From: an uncultured Bacteroidales bacterium
GTDB taxonomy: Bacteria > Bacteroidota > Bacteroidia > Bacteroidales > F082
Assembly (NCBI GenBank): GCA_947166105.1
Contig: CAMVCZ010000040.1
Location: forward strand, 1-32,636
Length of the DNA stretch: 32,636 nucleotides
Reading direction: 5' to 3'
Part shown: in pieces, positions 1 to 7,603 of the stretch
How positions within the stretch are numbered: position 1 is the first letter of the stretch
Layout of the letters: every line of letters starts with the position of its first letter
Program-made: the position numbers and the translations under genes
The notes under the pieces: generated by a model
Told to the model about the DNA's origin: nothing
Databases searched by the model: none
Seen by the model: the letters and a program-made list of their open reading frames with translations, nothing else

Positions 1-1
1 C

Positions 2-586
2 ATCGACAACCACATGGCCTTTGCCGACGACGATGCCGGAATGCGCGAGGCTTGGGCCAAAGAGCGCAAGTCGCGCACGATGATGTACAGCCGCCTCGAA
101 GAAGAGCGGGAAATGACTGCCGCCATGCCTTCAATGGCCCGCAAGCTGTTCCGATCCAAGTCGAACCGTGAGAACCGAAACTATCGCGAAATAAATGAGT
201 TCAGTCACCGTGTCACGCCTGACAACATTAGAAGTCTTGGCAGGAACGAAATCTTCGTTTTCGGCAGCAATCTCGCTGGTGCTCACGCTGGCGGTGCGGC
301 CCGAATCGCCCGAGTGAACTTTGGAGCCATTTGGGGTCAAGGTGTTGGTTTGCAAGGACAAAGCTATGCCATCCCCACAATGCAAGGTGGCGTGAACACC
401 ATCAAGCCTTACGTGGACGAGTTCATCGCCTTCGCCAAGCAGCATCCCGAAATGACTTTCTTGGTCACCAAGATAGGCTGCGGCATTGCGGGCTTCACCT
501 CTGCCGAGATTGCGCCGCTGTTTGCCGGTGCCGTCAATGTGGAGAACATCCATTTGCCACAGGATTTCTGGGCGGAGTTGGTGTAA
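2..586 (+). CDS. 5'-truncated protein with C-terminal A1S_2505-like domain
   Basis: The reading frame is open to the left edge (codons start at base 2), so the N-terminus lies outside the window; the ATG at 14 is only the first visible Met. About 65 visible residues are charged and probably helical (rich in Glu, Arg, Met). They are followed by a compact domain of about 120 residues beginning near RVTPDNIRSL, with the hallmarks IFVFGSNLAGAHAGGAA, a GVGLQGQSYAIPT stretch, and FLVTKIGCGIAGF. This pattern matches the family I know as 'A1S_2505 family phage non-structural protein', which recalls macro/Appr-1''-p-like folds; the biochemical role is unknown. In phages the domain usually stands alone, while here it is the tail of a longer protein. 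A strong terminator follows directly. The family assignment is from memory of motifs; function is not claimed. Confidence 0.7.
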   Translation: MDNHMAFADDDAGMREAWAKERKSRTMMYSRLEEEREMTAAMPSMARKLFRSKSNRENRNYREINEFSHRVTPDNIRSLGRNEIFVFGSNLAGAHAGGAARIARVNFGAIWGQGVGLQGQSYAIPTMQGGVNTIKPYVDEFIAFAKQHPEMTFLVTKIGCGIAGFTSAEIAPLFAGAVNVENIHLPQDFWAELV

Positions 587-610
587 TCACACACTATAAA
601 GATTATGACC

Positions 611-648
611 AAGCCGAGAAAAGCGGGGACTTTTCTCGGCTTTTGATT
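611..648 (+). terminator. Rho-independent terminator after the A1S_2505-like gene
   Basis: A perfect 13-bp inverted repeat (611-623 pairs with 630-642) encloses a 6-nt loop (CGGGGA) and is followed by TTGATTT. It lies 24 bp past the stop codon at 586. Confidence 0.85.
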
Positions 649-780
649 TGAATCATTTGTTAGGCACAGCCTTGATACTGTCCATTACATCGATATTCGC
701 AAATTTCTACTATTTCGGCGCAAAACTACAAAAAATATTGATTTGTTGCAGATTTTGGGTTCTCATACAGCATTTTGTCG

Positions 781-788
781 TACTTTTG
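781..788 (+). promoter_or_regulatory. Putative -7 box (TACTTTTG) for the prolyl oligopeptidase gene
   Basis: TACTTTTG fits the Bacteroidetes consensus TAnnTTTG. A TTTG at 754-757 is a poorly spaced candidate for the -33 element. The start codon is about 58 bp downstream. The rest of the 649-846 gap shows no gene. Confidence 0.5.
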
Positions 789-846
789 TTTGCTGAAACT
801 TCAAATCTTGAATCTTTAAATTTTAAATCCTTAAATCAACACAATA

Positions 847-2997
847 ATGAAAAAACTCACCTTATTAGTTATGGGCACCATCACCCTCATGGGCTGCAAC
901 CAACAACCTAAGCAGCCTGAACGCTATTCCGTCAAGGCTTACCCCGAGACGCGCATGGACGAAACCGTCGTTGACGACTACTTCGGAACGAAGGTCGCCG
1001 ACCCTTACCGTTGGCTCGAAAACGACACCTCCGCCGAGACCGCGAAATGGGTCAAGGCGCAGAACGAAGTCACACAAGACTACCTAAGCCACATCCCTTT
1101 TCGCAACGCCATCAAGGACAGACTTACGCAAATCGTTAATTACGAGCGTTATAGTATGCCCTCGAAGAAGCATGGCCGCTACATCTACTCGAAGAACGAC
1201 GGCCTCCAGAACCAAAGCGTCATCTACATGCAAGAAACGCTCGACGGCGAGCCTACCGTCCTCCTCGACCCCAACAAGCTTTCCGATGACGGCACCGTCT
1301 CGTTGGGCGGCATCAGTTTCTCCAACGATGGCAAATACATGGCCTACACCATCCAACGCAGCGGCTCCGACTGGGTTGAAATCTATGTGAAGGACATGGC
1401 CACCCTCGAACTCCTCCCCGACCACATCGAATGGGCCAAGTTCACGGGTGCATCGTGGTACAAGGACGGCTTCTTCTACGCCGCTTACGACCGCCCCGAA
1501 GCCGGCAAGGAGTTCAGCAACGTGAACGAGAACCACAAAATCTATTACCACAAACTCGGCACGCCGCAGGAGCAGGATGAACTCTTCTACCACAACCCCG
1601 CCCAGCCGCGCTATTTCCACCAGGTGGACCTCACCGACGACGAGCATTACATGTTCCTCTTCGAGAGCGGTCAAGGCGCTGGCAGCACGCTGTGGATCCG
1701 CGACATGCAAGACCCGAAGGGTAAGTTCGTTCAGATTGCCGACGACATGGACTACCAATACAGCCCCATCGACGTGATTGACGGCACTTTGTACATCTTC
1801 ACCAACTACAACGCGCCGAAGGGTCGTATTTGCAAGGTTTCGGCCAAGTCCCCTCAGATGGCGAATTGGGTGGACGTGATTCCCGAGTGCGAAAATGTGA
1901 TTTCAGGCATCAACCTCGCCAAGGGCAAGATGATTGTCACCTACGACAAGGATGCCGCCAACCACGCCTACGTTTACACCATGGACGGACAGCAGCTCCA
2001 CGAAATTGCTTTGCCCACCTACGGTTCGGTCGGTTTCAGCAGCGAATATAAGGAACCCGAAGTGTTCTATGCCTTCACCTCTTTCGTCTTCCCGACCACG
2101 ATTTACCAATACAACATCGACGACAATACCTCCACCGTGTTCCGCAAGCCCGCCATCGACTTCAAGTCGGACGACTACGTTACGGAGCAAGTCTTTGTCA
2201 CCTCTAAAGATGGTACCAAAGTCCCGATGTTCCTGACCTATAAGAAAGGCTTGCAGAAAGACGGCAACAACCCGACCTTCCTGTACGGTTACGGCGGCTT
2301 CAACGTGACGCTCAATCCTGGCTTCAGCACCTCGCGCCTGCCCTTCATCGAGAATGGCGGCATTTATGCCCAGATGAATCTGCGCGGCGGCAACGAGTAC
2401 GGCGAGGAATGGCACATTGCCGGCACCAAGTTGCAGAAACAGAATGTTTTTGACGACTGCATCGCCTGCGCCGAATACCTTATTAATAATAAATACACTT
2501 CGCCGAAATATTTGGCTCTGAATGGCGGTTCCAACGGCGGTCTGCTCGTCGGTGCGGTAGTGAACCAGCGCCCCGACCTCTTTGCCGTGGCCGTGCCGCA
2601 GGTCGGCGTAATGGACATGCTGCGCTACCACCTCTTCACCATCGGCTGGAACTGGGCCAGCGACTACGGCACCAGCGAGGACGACGAGGCCATGTTCAAG
2701 GCTTTGTATGCCTACTCGCCGTTGCACACCATCAAGAGCGGTACCGACGTACACTATCCTGCCATCATGGTCACCACTGCCGACCACGACGACCGCGTTG
2801 TGCCTGCCCACTCGTTCAAGTATGCAGCCACCTTGCAGGCAGCCCAAACCGGCGACCAGCCCAAGATCATCCGCATCGACACCAAGGCCGGTCACGGTGG
2901 CGGCAAACCCATCTCCAAGGTTTTGGAAGAGCAGGCCGACATTTATTCGTTCATCCTGTATAACATGGGATTGACTTATCCGAAGGAGGCGAAATAA
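847..2997 (+). CDS. Prolyl oligopeptidase family serine peptidase (S9A), lipoprotein
   Basis: A 716-aa S9A prolyl oligopeptidase, which cleaves short peptides after proline. The N-terminus has a lipoprotein signal (MKKLTLLVMG then LMGC, Cys at about residue 17), so it is probably anchored in the cell envelope. The N-terminal and middle part corresponds to the seven-bladed propeller that filters substrates by size. The C-terminal alpha/beta-hydrolase domain contains the nucleophile Ser562 in GGSNGG, Asp648 in DHDDRVVP and His683 in AGHGGGKP; the spacing matches the porcine enzyme (554/641/680). The length is normal for the family (about 700). The gene is monocistronic, with a TAnnTTTG box upstream and a terminator at 3016-3054. 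Likely role: periplasmic or surface peptide catabolism in a protein-fermenting bacterium (inference). Confidence 0.95.
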   Translation: MKKLTLLVMGTITLMGCNQQPKQPERYSVKAYPETRMDETVVDDYFGTKVADPYRWLENDTSAETAKWVKAQNEVTQDYLSHIPFRNAIKDRLTQIVNYERYSMPSKKHGRYIYSKNDGLQNQSVIYMQETLDGEPTVLLDPNKLSDDGTVSLGGISFSNDGKYMAYTIQRSGSDWVEIYVKDMATLELLPDHIEWAKFTGASWYKDGFFYAAYDRPEAGKEFSNVNENHKIYYHKLGTPQEQDELFYHNPAQPRYFHQVDLTDDEHYMFLFESGQGAGSTLWIRDMQDPKGKFVQIADDMDYQYSPIDVIDGTLYIFTNYNAPKGRICKVSAKSPQMANWVDVIPECENVISGINLAKGKMIVTYDKDAANHAYVYTMDGQQLHEIALPTYGSVGFSSEYKEPEVFYAFTSFVFPTTIYQYNIDDNTSTVFRKPAIDFKSDDYVTEQVFVTSKDGTKVPMFLTYKKGLQKDGNNPTFLYGYGGFNVTLNPGFSTSRLPFIENGGIYAQMNLRGGNEYGEEWHIAGTKLQKQNVFDDCIACAEYLINNKYTSPKYLALNGGSNGGLLVGAVVNQRPDLFAVAVPQVGVMDMLRYHLFTIGWNWASDYGTSEDDEAMFKALYAYSPLHTIKSGTDVHYPAIMVTTADHDDRVVPAHSFKYAATLQAAQTGDQPKIIRIDTKAGHGGGKPISKVLEEQADIYSFILYNMGLTYPKEAK

Positions 2998-3015
2998 TCG
3001 CCGACTTTCAGGTAC

Positions 3016-3054
3016 AAAATCGCCCGTTGGAAAGTTTTCCGGCGGGCGATTTTT
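3016..3054 (+). terminator. Terminator after the prolyl oligopeptidase gene
   Basis: An 11-bp stem (3016-3026 with 3043-3053) is extended inside by a second short stem (GGAAA/TTTCC, 3029-3033 with 3036-3040) and ends in TTTTT. It is immediately followed by palindromic repeat copy 1. Confidence 0.85.
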
Positions 3055-3116
3055 CCGTTCATAGCGTGCTTAAAACCACAAAAAATCATGTTCTAAGCAC
3101 GCTATAAACGGATTTT
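3055..3116. repeat. 62-bp palindromic repeat, copy 1 (upstream of the ATPase)
   Basis: Two 22-bp arms (3055-3076 and 3090-3111; core TAGCGTGCTTA / TAAGCACGCTA) are inverted around a 13-bp A-rich spacer, with 2 arm mismatches. It matches copy 2 (4634-4695) at 56 of 62 bases by my count. It lies between the previous gene's terminator and the ATPase -7 box. The repeat could form a long hairpin, bind a dimeric protein, or mark the end of a mobile cassette. Confidence 0.85.
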
Positions 3117-3119
3117 TTG

Positions 3120-3127
3120 TAAATTTG
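3120..3127 (+). promoter_or_regulatory. Putative -7 box (TAAATTTG) for the ATPase gene
   Basis: TAAATTTG fits TAnnTTTG and lies 26 bp before the ATG at 3154. The right arm of the palindromic repeat would overlap the -33 region, so a protein bound to the repeat could control this promoter (inference). Confidence 0.55.
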
Positions 3128-3153
3128 CAGCCGAAAACATACACTTTTTAATC

Positions 3154-4575
3154 ATGTTAATAGGCAGAAAATCAGAGATAACCGAATTATTGAAAGCGTA
3201 TGATTCCGAATATTCTGAATTTGTCGCTATAATGGGTCGTAGGCGCGTGGGAAAGACTTTCTTGGTCAGGGAGACTTTCAAGTATAAATTCGCCTTCCAA
3301 CACTCAGGTTTGGCCAACCAAAAAACGAAGGAACAGCTGAAGGAATTCAGGCTGTCGCTCATCAAAAGCGGCATGAAGAAATGTCGCATTCCCACCGACT
3401 GGTTCGATGCTTTTTTTCTCCTCTCGGAGTTTCTTGACCAAAAAAAGAAGGGCAAAAAAGTGATTTTCATTGATGAACTACCGTGGATGGACGCACCTCG
3501 CTCCAATTTCGTTTCAGCACTCGAACACTTTTGGAATGCCTATGCCACAGCCCGCAAAGACATCCTGCTCATCATCTGCGGCTCGGCCACCTCATGGATT
3601 ATCAACAATGTTTTCCGCAACCACGGCGGCCTGCACAATCGCGTGACTTACCGTATTCACCTACAACCTTTTACGCTCAATGAATGTGAACAATATGCCC
3701 AAAGTCGCCACCTGAAAATGAGCCGATTTGAATTTTTGGAAACCTATATGGTGATGGGTGGCGTTCCTTATTATTGGTCGCTGTTAGAACAAGGGAAAAG
3801 TGCAGCTCAAAACATTGACAATCTGTTTTTTTCGCCTCGCGGTAAACTGCATTACGAATACAAGGAACTATACGATTCGCTGTTCAAAAATCCCGAACCA
3901 TACTTGAAAGTGGTTTCCATTTTAGGCACTAAGCGTATGGGGCTGACCCGCGAGGAACTCATCAGCGAAGGGAATATCGACAACAATGGCCAACTGACGC
4001 GGGTGTTGCAGGATTTGGAAGCCTGTGGTTTCATCAGAAAATACGGTTACAAAGGCATCAAGCGAAACAACGCCATCTTCCAACTCATTGACAATTACAC
4101 TTTGTTTTATTACCAATTCCTGCGCGACACGGCGGGAACGGATGAAGCCTTTTGGAGTGTCAACACCAACACACCCGTCCGCAACACTTGGGAGGGCTTG
4201 GCCTTTGAGCGAGTCTGCTTCGAGCATCTCAAGCAAATCAAACAAGCGTTGGGCATTGCAGGCGTTTCCACTCAGGTGTTTTCGTGGCGAGTGCTGAAAG
4301 ACCCTGTCTATGGTGCTGGAGCACAGATCGATATGGTCATCGACCGCTCCGACCGAGTGACCAACCTCTGCGAAATGAAGTTTTCGACAAAAGAATATGC
4401 CATCAACAACGAAGACGATGCCGACTTCCGTCACAAAACCGGCCGATTTATCGAATCGCAAAAGACCCACAAATCCATCCATCTGACATTGATAACACCA
4501 TTCGGAGTAAAACAGAATGTGTATCAACATAGCGTTCAAAGCGCAATTACAATAGAAGACCTTTTTAAGGAATAA
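3154..4575 (+). CDS. AAA-type ATPase fused to a C-terminal PD-(D/E)XK-like nuclease domain (DUF234 type)
   Basis: A 473-aa protein of the 'archaeal-type ATPase plus DUF234' class that occurs in many copies in Bacteroidetes, Treponema and archaea. The Walker A motif is GRRRVGKT (28-35) and Walker B is VIFIDE (103-108). A winged-helix-like middle region follows (about 240-330). The C-terminal domain contains QIDMVID then CEMKF, giving Asp393, Glu407 and Lys409 in the D...ExK order of restriction-like nucleases. The start is an ATG at 3154 beginning MLIGRKSEI, typical of the family. The gene has its own promoter, an AT-rich terminator, and a near-identical palindrome on each side. The family's biological role is not established; predictions include DNA-related or defence-like functions. 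The domain calls are firm; function is open. Confidence 0.9.
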   Translation: MLIGRKSEITELLKAYDSEYSEFVAIMGRRRVGKTFLVRETFKYKFAFQHSGLANQKTKEQLKEFRLSLIKSGMKKCRIPTDWFDAFFLLSEFLDQKKKGKKVIFIDELPWMDAPRSNFVSALEHFWNAYATARKDILLIICGSATSWIINNVFRNHGGLHNRVTYRIHLQPFTLNECEQYAQSRHLKMSRFEFLETYMVMGGVPYYWSLLEQGKSAAQNIDNLFFSPRGKLHYEYKELYDSLFKNPEPYLKVVSILGTKRMGLTREELISEGNIDNNGQLTRVLQDLEACGFIRKYGYKGIKRNNAIFQLIDNYTLFYYQFLRDTAGTDEAFWSVNTNTPVRNTWEGLAFERVCFEHLKQIKQALGIAGVSTQVFSWRVLKDPVYGAGAQIDMVIDRSDRVTNLCEMKFSTKEYAINNEDDADFRHKTGRFIESQKTHKSIHLTLITPFGVKQNVYQHSVQSAITIEDLFKE

Positions 4576-4579
4576 AATT

Positions 4580-4610
4580 ATTGATTTTCAATTTATTAAA
4601 TCAATTTTTT
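4580..4610 (+). terminator. AT-rich terminator after the ATPase gene
   Basis: An 8-bp stem (4580-4587 with 4598-4605), 10-nt loop and run of six T. It is weak because the stem is AT-rich, but it starts just 4 bp past the stop codon. Confidence 0.55.
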
Positions 4611-4633
4611 CAGGTGTTTATCACAATAATTTT

Positions 4634-4695
4634 CCGTTTATAGCGTGCTTAGAACCATAAAAATTCATGTTCTAAGCACGCTATGGACGGATTTT
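4634..4695. repeat. 62-bp palindromic repeat, copy 2 (downstream of the ATPase)
   Basis: Same layout and orientation as copy 1: arms 4634-4655 and 4669-4690 with a 13-bp A-rich spacer. The six differences from copy 1 include two in the right arm (TATAAACGG versus TATGGACGG). It lies between the ATPase terminator and the promoter of the next gene. Confidence 0.85.
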
Positions 4696-4736
4696 CACAT
4701 TCAATTGCCGACATATCTCATATTGCAAAAAATACT

Positions 4737-4744
4737 TACCTTTG
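4737..4744 (+). promoter_or_regulatory. Putative -7 box (TACCTTTG) for the DUF4421-like gene
   Basis: TACCTTTG fits TAnnTTTG and lies 17 bp before the ATG at 4762, so the leader would be very short. No convincing -33 TTTG at the usual spacing. Confidence 0.5.
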
Positions 4745-4761
4745 CGCCAAATTCCTCACTA

Positions 4762-5895
4762 ATGAAAAGACTCATAGTCATCACAGCCCTGTTTTTTTGC
4801 TTCGCTTCCCTGCAAGCCCAAGAAACCACCTTTTGGGGAAAGGTCAACCGTTTTCTGACTAAGCCCGCTGTGGTTGACTCGTCGCACATTTACCAACCGA
4901 AACCCGGTTTTTCTTTGGGTTTGTTCACCACTGGACAAAAAGCGGGCTTCGATGTGGGCGTGGACTTCGACCTCAAATTAGACGAAACACACTTGCTCAA
5001 AGGCATTTCGACCTACGGACTTAGGGAAAGTCTTTGCAAGAAAATTGGCCTTGAAGTCGGCTATGGCAATGTCGTTTTAGGCTATGGACTCGAAGTGGGG
5101 CCTCGAAGCGCAGAGAAAAAGAGAGCCTTCGCTTTCAATATCCTTGGAAAATCGTGGGGCGTGCGTCTGAATTTCTTCAAAATCAGCAATCCTTTCGTTT
5201 CGGGAATCGTTTTTTTTGACGAAGATGGCAAGGTTTCCTCTGAAGACGAGTTCATCACAGAAGAAAAAGCATCACTGCGAAGCCTTTCCATCGATGGCTA
5301 TTACGTCTTCAATAACAAGCGTTTTGCCTATCCGGCAGCCTACAAGAAGAGTTTGGTGCAACGCCGCACAGCCGGTTCGTGGATGCTGACGGCACGTTTC
5401 ATGCAAGGTAATCTCTACAATTCGCCCCAAGCCTCATGGAACACTTACAACCTCTTGGACTGTTTCGCCACGATGCAAGCCTCGATGGGTGGTGGCTATT
5501 CGGTCAACTTTGTGCCTTGGCATAAAGACCCCGTCGATGCTCGCGACAAAGGGCTTCGCAACCTTACCATCAACTTGACCGCCATGCCCGTGCTGACGGT
5601 ATTCAACTACCTAAAAACCACTGCCTACGAAATGAACAACGACGGGCAAAAAACCGGCGAAAAAGTCACCAAGATTTTGTGTTATCCCATGCCCAATTAC
5701 ATCGGCAGCGCAGCCATCAGCCTCACTTTGGATCGTTTCTATTTCTCGACGCAATTCACTTACAACTGGTTCTATTTCCGCAGCCGCGATGCCTTCAATG
5801 GCCAGCAATACACCCAATATGAGGCAGACGACATCGCTTTTCGCGGTGCCTTCCACGATTGGGCTGTGAAAGGATTGCTCGTCTATAGGTTTTAA
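4762..5895 (+). CDS. Outer-membrane beta-barrel protein, DUF4421-like
   Basis: A 377-aa protein. The ATG at 4762 was chosen because it gives a clear Sec signal peptide (MKRLIVITALFFCFASLQAQ, cut after AQA-like Gln) just past a -7 box; an in-frame start at 4645 would lie inside palindrome copy 2. The mature protein shows alternating amphipathic strands with glycine and aromatic girdles (YGLRESL, GLEVGYGNVVLGYGLEVG) and ends in VYRF, a terminal aromatic residue typical of outer-membrane barrels. The overall pattern resembles the DUF4421 family of Bacteroidetes, which has no known function. The last four bases of the gene overlap the stop of the convergent metallophosphoesterase gene. Confidence is high for the barrel, moderate for the family. 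Confidence 0.75.
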   Translation: MKRLIVITALFFCFASLQAQETTFWGKVNRFLTKPAVVDSSHIYQPKPGFSLGLFTTGQKAGFDVGVDFDLKLDETHLLKGISTYGLRESLCKKIGLEVGYGNVVLGYGLEVGPRSAEKKRAFAFNILGKSWGVRLNFFKISNPFVSGIVFFDEDGKVSSEDEFITEEKASLRSLSIDGYYVFNNKRFAYPAAYKKSLVQRRTAGSWMLTARFMQGNLYNSPQASWNTYNLLDCFATMQASMGGGYSVNFVPWHKDPVDARDKGLRNLTINLTAMPVLTVFNYLKTTAYEMNNDGQKTGEKVTKILCYPMPNYIGSAAISLTLDRFYFSTQFTYNWFYFRSRDAFNGQQYTQYEADDIAFRGAFHDWAVKGLLVYRF

Positions 5896-6797
5896 TCCAT
5901 ATCCAATTCCTCATACTCGTAAGTAACCTTCTCCCCGACCGTCAGCACCAAATAGCTCGGTTTCCCGCCATCGTTGAGGTTGTCGGTCATCACGTATTGC
6001 ACGCCGCCAAACTGACGCTGCTCGCGCATGTGGAAGTGCCCCATCAGCACCATGTCGACATTGCTGCGGCTCATCAAGTCCATGAAAGCGTACTGTTCGT
6101 CCTGCGGAAGGTTGGCTGCCGGAGTGGTTGTATAATTGTACGAAGTGCGGAACAGCCAGTTGTGACTAATGACAAAGCAATGGCGATAGTCGGCACGATG
6201 CTCCAGTTGCTCCTCGAGCCACTTGGTCTGGCGCCGGCCGAAGGTGCCGTTGCCCGAATCTAAAAGGATGTACAAATCCTTATGGCCGCCTGCGGTCTTC
6301 ACCGTCACAGTATAGGTCGAGGTGTGGAAGTATTGCTTGTAGAATTTGGCGCAATCGAAATACAAATCATGGTTGCCAAGGACAGTAAAACATGGGTCGT
6401 TCTTGGCTTGGGTCTCGGAATTGAAACGCATGGAGGTCTCTACCCGTTGATAACCCGATTCGCCACTTGAGTTGACCAAGTCGCCCACGAGAAAGGAAAA
6501 GATGGCCTTCGGGTCGTTGCGCTCGGCGGTCACGTATTTATACAATCTGTCCTTCGGTCCCTGCAACTCAAAGCCATCGCGGTTGGAATAGTGCGAATCG
6601 GAAGTGGAATAGATGCAGTATTCATCAGGAACGTTTTCAATGACGGGCATACTGTTTTGTGCATTGTAGTCGAGCCAATCGGCCACGCGCTCCTCAGTGT
6701 CGCTGCGGTTGATGACCATTGCAGCGATGTCCAAACGGTCGCAGCCAGTGGCCAACATCGCGGCGGCTGCCATTAATATAAGGTGTAGCTTTTTCAT
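5892..6797 (-). CDS. Calcineurin-like metallophosphoesterase, lipoprotein
   Basis: A 301-aa lipoprotein (MKKLHLILMA then LATGC, Cys19), probably in the periplasm or on the outer membrane. It carries the full two-metal phosphoesterase motif set in order: SDSHY (Asp67, His69), VGDLVN (Asp106), LGNHD (Asn142, His143), ISHNW (His212) and MGHFH (His254, His256). The substrate is unknown; relatives hydrolyse phosphomonoesters, phosphodiesters or nucleotides. It is the second gene of a minus-strand pair, 12 bp after the stop of the barrel gene at 6810-7502. The pair shares a promoter near 7519-7526. Its stop overlaps by 4 bp (TTAA) the stop of the convergent DUF4421-like gene, with no terminator visible between them. 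Confidence 0.9.
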   Translation of the reverse strand: MKKLHLILMAAAAMLATGCDRLDIAAMVINRSDTEERVADWLDYNAQNSMPVIENVPDEYCIYSTSDSHYSNRDGFELQGPKDRLYKYVTAERNDPKAIFSFLVGDLVNSSGESGYQRVETSMRFNSETQAKNDPCFTVLGNHDLYFDCAKFYKQYFHTSTYTVTVKTAGGHKDLYILLDSGNGTFGRRQTKWLEEQLEHRADYRHCFVISHNWLFRTSYNYTTTPAANLPQDEQYAFMDLMSRSNVDMVLMGHFHMREQRQFGGVQYVMTDNLNDGGKPSYLVLTVGEKVTYEYEELDMD

Positions 6798-6809
6798 AGT
6801 ATGTAGTTT

Positions 6810-7502
6810 TTATGGTTTCCAAATCAGTCCAACATTGCCAAACCAGCCGTTGTATTGCGCCGAAAGGTTGAGCGGACCACACGGATGAAGTCCAGCCTCG
6901 GCGGTGAGCCTTAGTCTGTCGCCAAGTTCATAATAACCGCTCAAACTATAGAAAAACAACGTGACACGCTCGATGACGAAATCTCTGTAGTTGGAGAATC
7001 GTGCGCCCACGTTCCACGGGTGCTTTTGATCGAAAATGAAGCCTTCAAGACAGAAAGTGACATTCATCGGCTCGAAAACCACCTCCATGCCGCCGTTTTT
7101 GCGCAAAGGGATGGGAGCAGTGTAGCGGTTGGCCAAGCCCAGCTGGAAATTGATGTGTCGGGCACGCCAGCCCAAATCCAACATGACATTGAATTCCTGC
7201 AAGTTGTATTTGGGGAACAACCGATACAGATAGCGGTTCTCCAAATAGAGCGTGCCGCATTTCGACTTGAGCAAATCAACCTGATATTGCAAATTCAATG
7301 AATAGCGGCCCCAAGTTGTGGCTTGAAAGCCCACTCCGATGTTGAAATTGTTGGCCAATTGGTAATTGCCTTTCAAGGCTAACGATGCGCTACTGCCCGA
7401 AGTGCGGGTGTAGTCGTACTCGCCGTAGGTTTGCAAAGTCCACTGCGCTCTCGCGGCAAAGGCGAAGAGCAGCAGACCGAGAGTGATTAAAACTTTCTTC
7501 AT
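6810..7502 (-). CDS. Small outer-membrane beta-barrel protein, unknown function
   Basis: A 230-aa protein. The start at 7502 gives a clean signal peptide (MKKVLITLGLLLFAFAARAQ); an upstream in-frame Met at 7553 would place the start on the far side of the promoter. The mature part is made of alternating polar and hydrophobic strands with many Tyr/Trp (YGEYDYTRT, FNIGVGFQATTWGRYSL, LYLENRYLYRLF), as in small porin-like barrels of Bacteroidetes. I do not recognise the family. It is the first gene of the pair with the metallophosphoesterase and faces the divergent T9SS cargo gene, whose promoter looks almost the same. Confidence 0.75.
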   Translation of the reverse strand: MKKVLITLGLLLFAFAARAQWTLQTYGEYDYTRTSGSSASLALKGNYQLANNFNIGVGFQATTWGRYSLNLQYQVDLLKSKCGTLYLENRYLYRLFPKYNLQEFNVMLDLGWRARHINFQLGLANRYTAPIPLRKNGGMEVVFEPMNVTFCLEGFIFDQKHPWNVGARFSNYRDFVIERVTLFFYSLSGYYELGDRLRLTAEAGLHPCGPLNLSAQYNGWFGNVGLIWKP

Positions 7503-7518
7503 AGATGATAATTTTTGG

Positions 7519-7526
7519 CAAAAGTA
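7519..7526 (-). promoter_or_regulatory. Putative -7 box (TACTTTTG) for the barrel/phosphoesterase pair
   Basis: On the minus strand the sequence reads CTTTTCCGTACTTTTG. It is a near mirror of the divergent box at 7568-7575 (ATTTTTCCGTATTTTTG), so both genes may respond to the same factor. Confidence 0.6.
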
Positions 7527-7567
7527 CGGAAAAGTCACCAAATAATTCATCAAATGTCATTTTTCCG

Positions 7568-7575
7568 TATTTTTG
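7568..7575 (+). promoter_or_regulatory. Putative -7 box (TATTTTTG) for the T9SS cargo gene
   Basis: TATTTTTG fits TAnnTTTG and lies 28 bp before the ATG at 7604. It is preceded by the same TTTTCCG stretch as the divergent promoter at 7519-7526. Confidence 0.6.
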
Positions 7576-7603
7576 CTGCGCTATTTTTAATTCGACCAAA
7601 GTT

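Noticed and set aside
1903..2895. A 330-aa minus-strand open frame opposite the prolyl oligopeptidase gene
   Set aside because: It lies wholly inside a gene with a full catalytic triad and has no promoter, signal or recognisable motif.
4645..4761. Longer start for the DUF4421-like gene at 4645
   Set aside because: It would start inside palindrome copy 2, upstream of the -7 box, and would bury the signal peptide.
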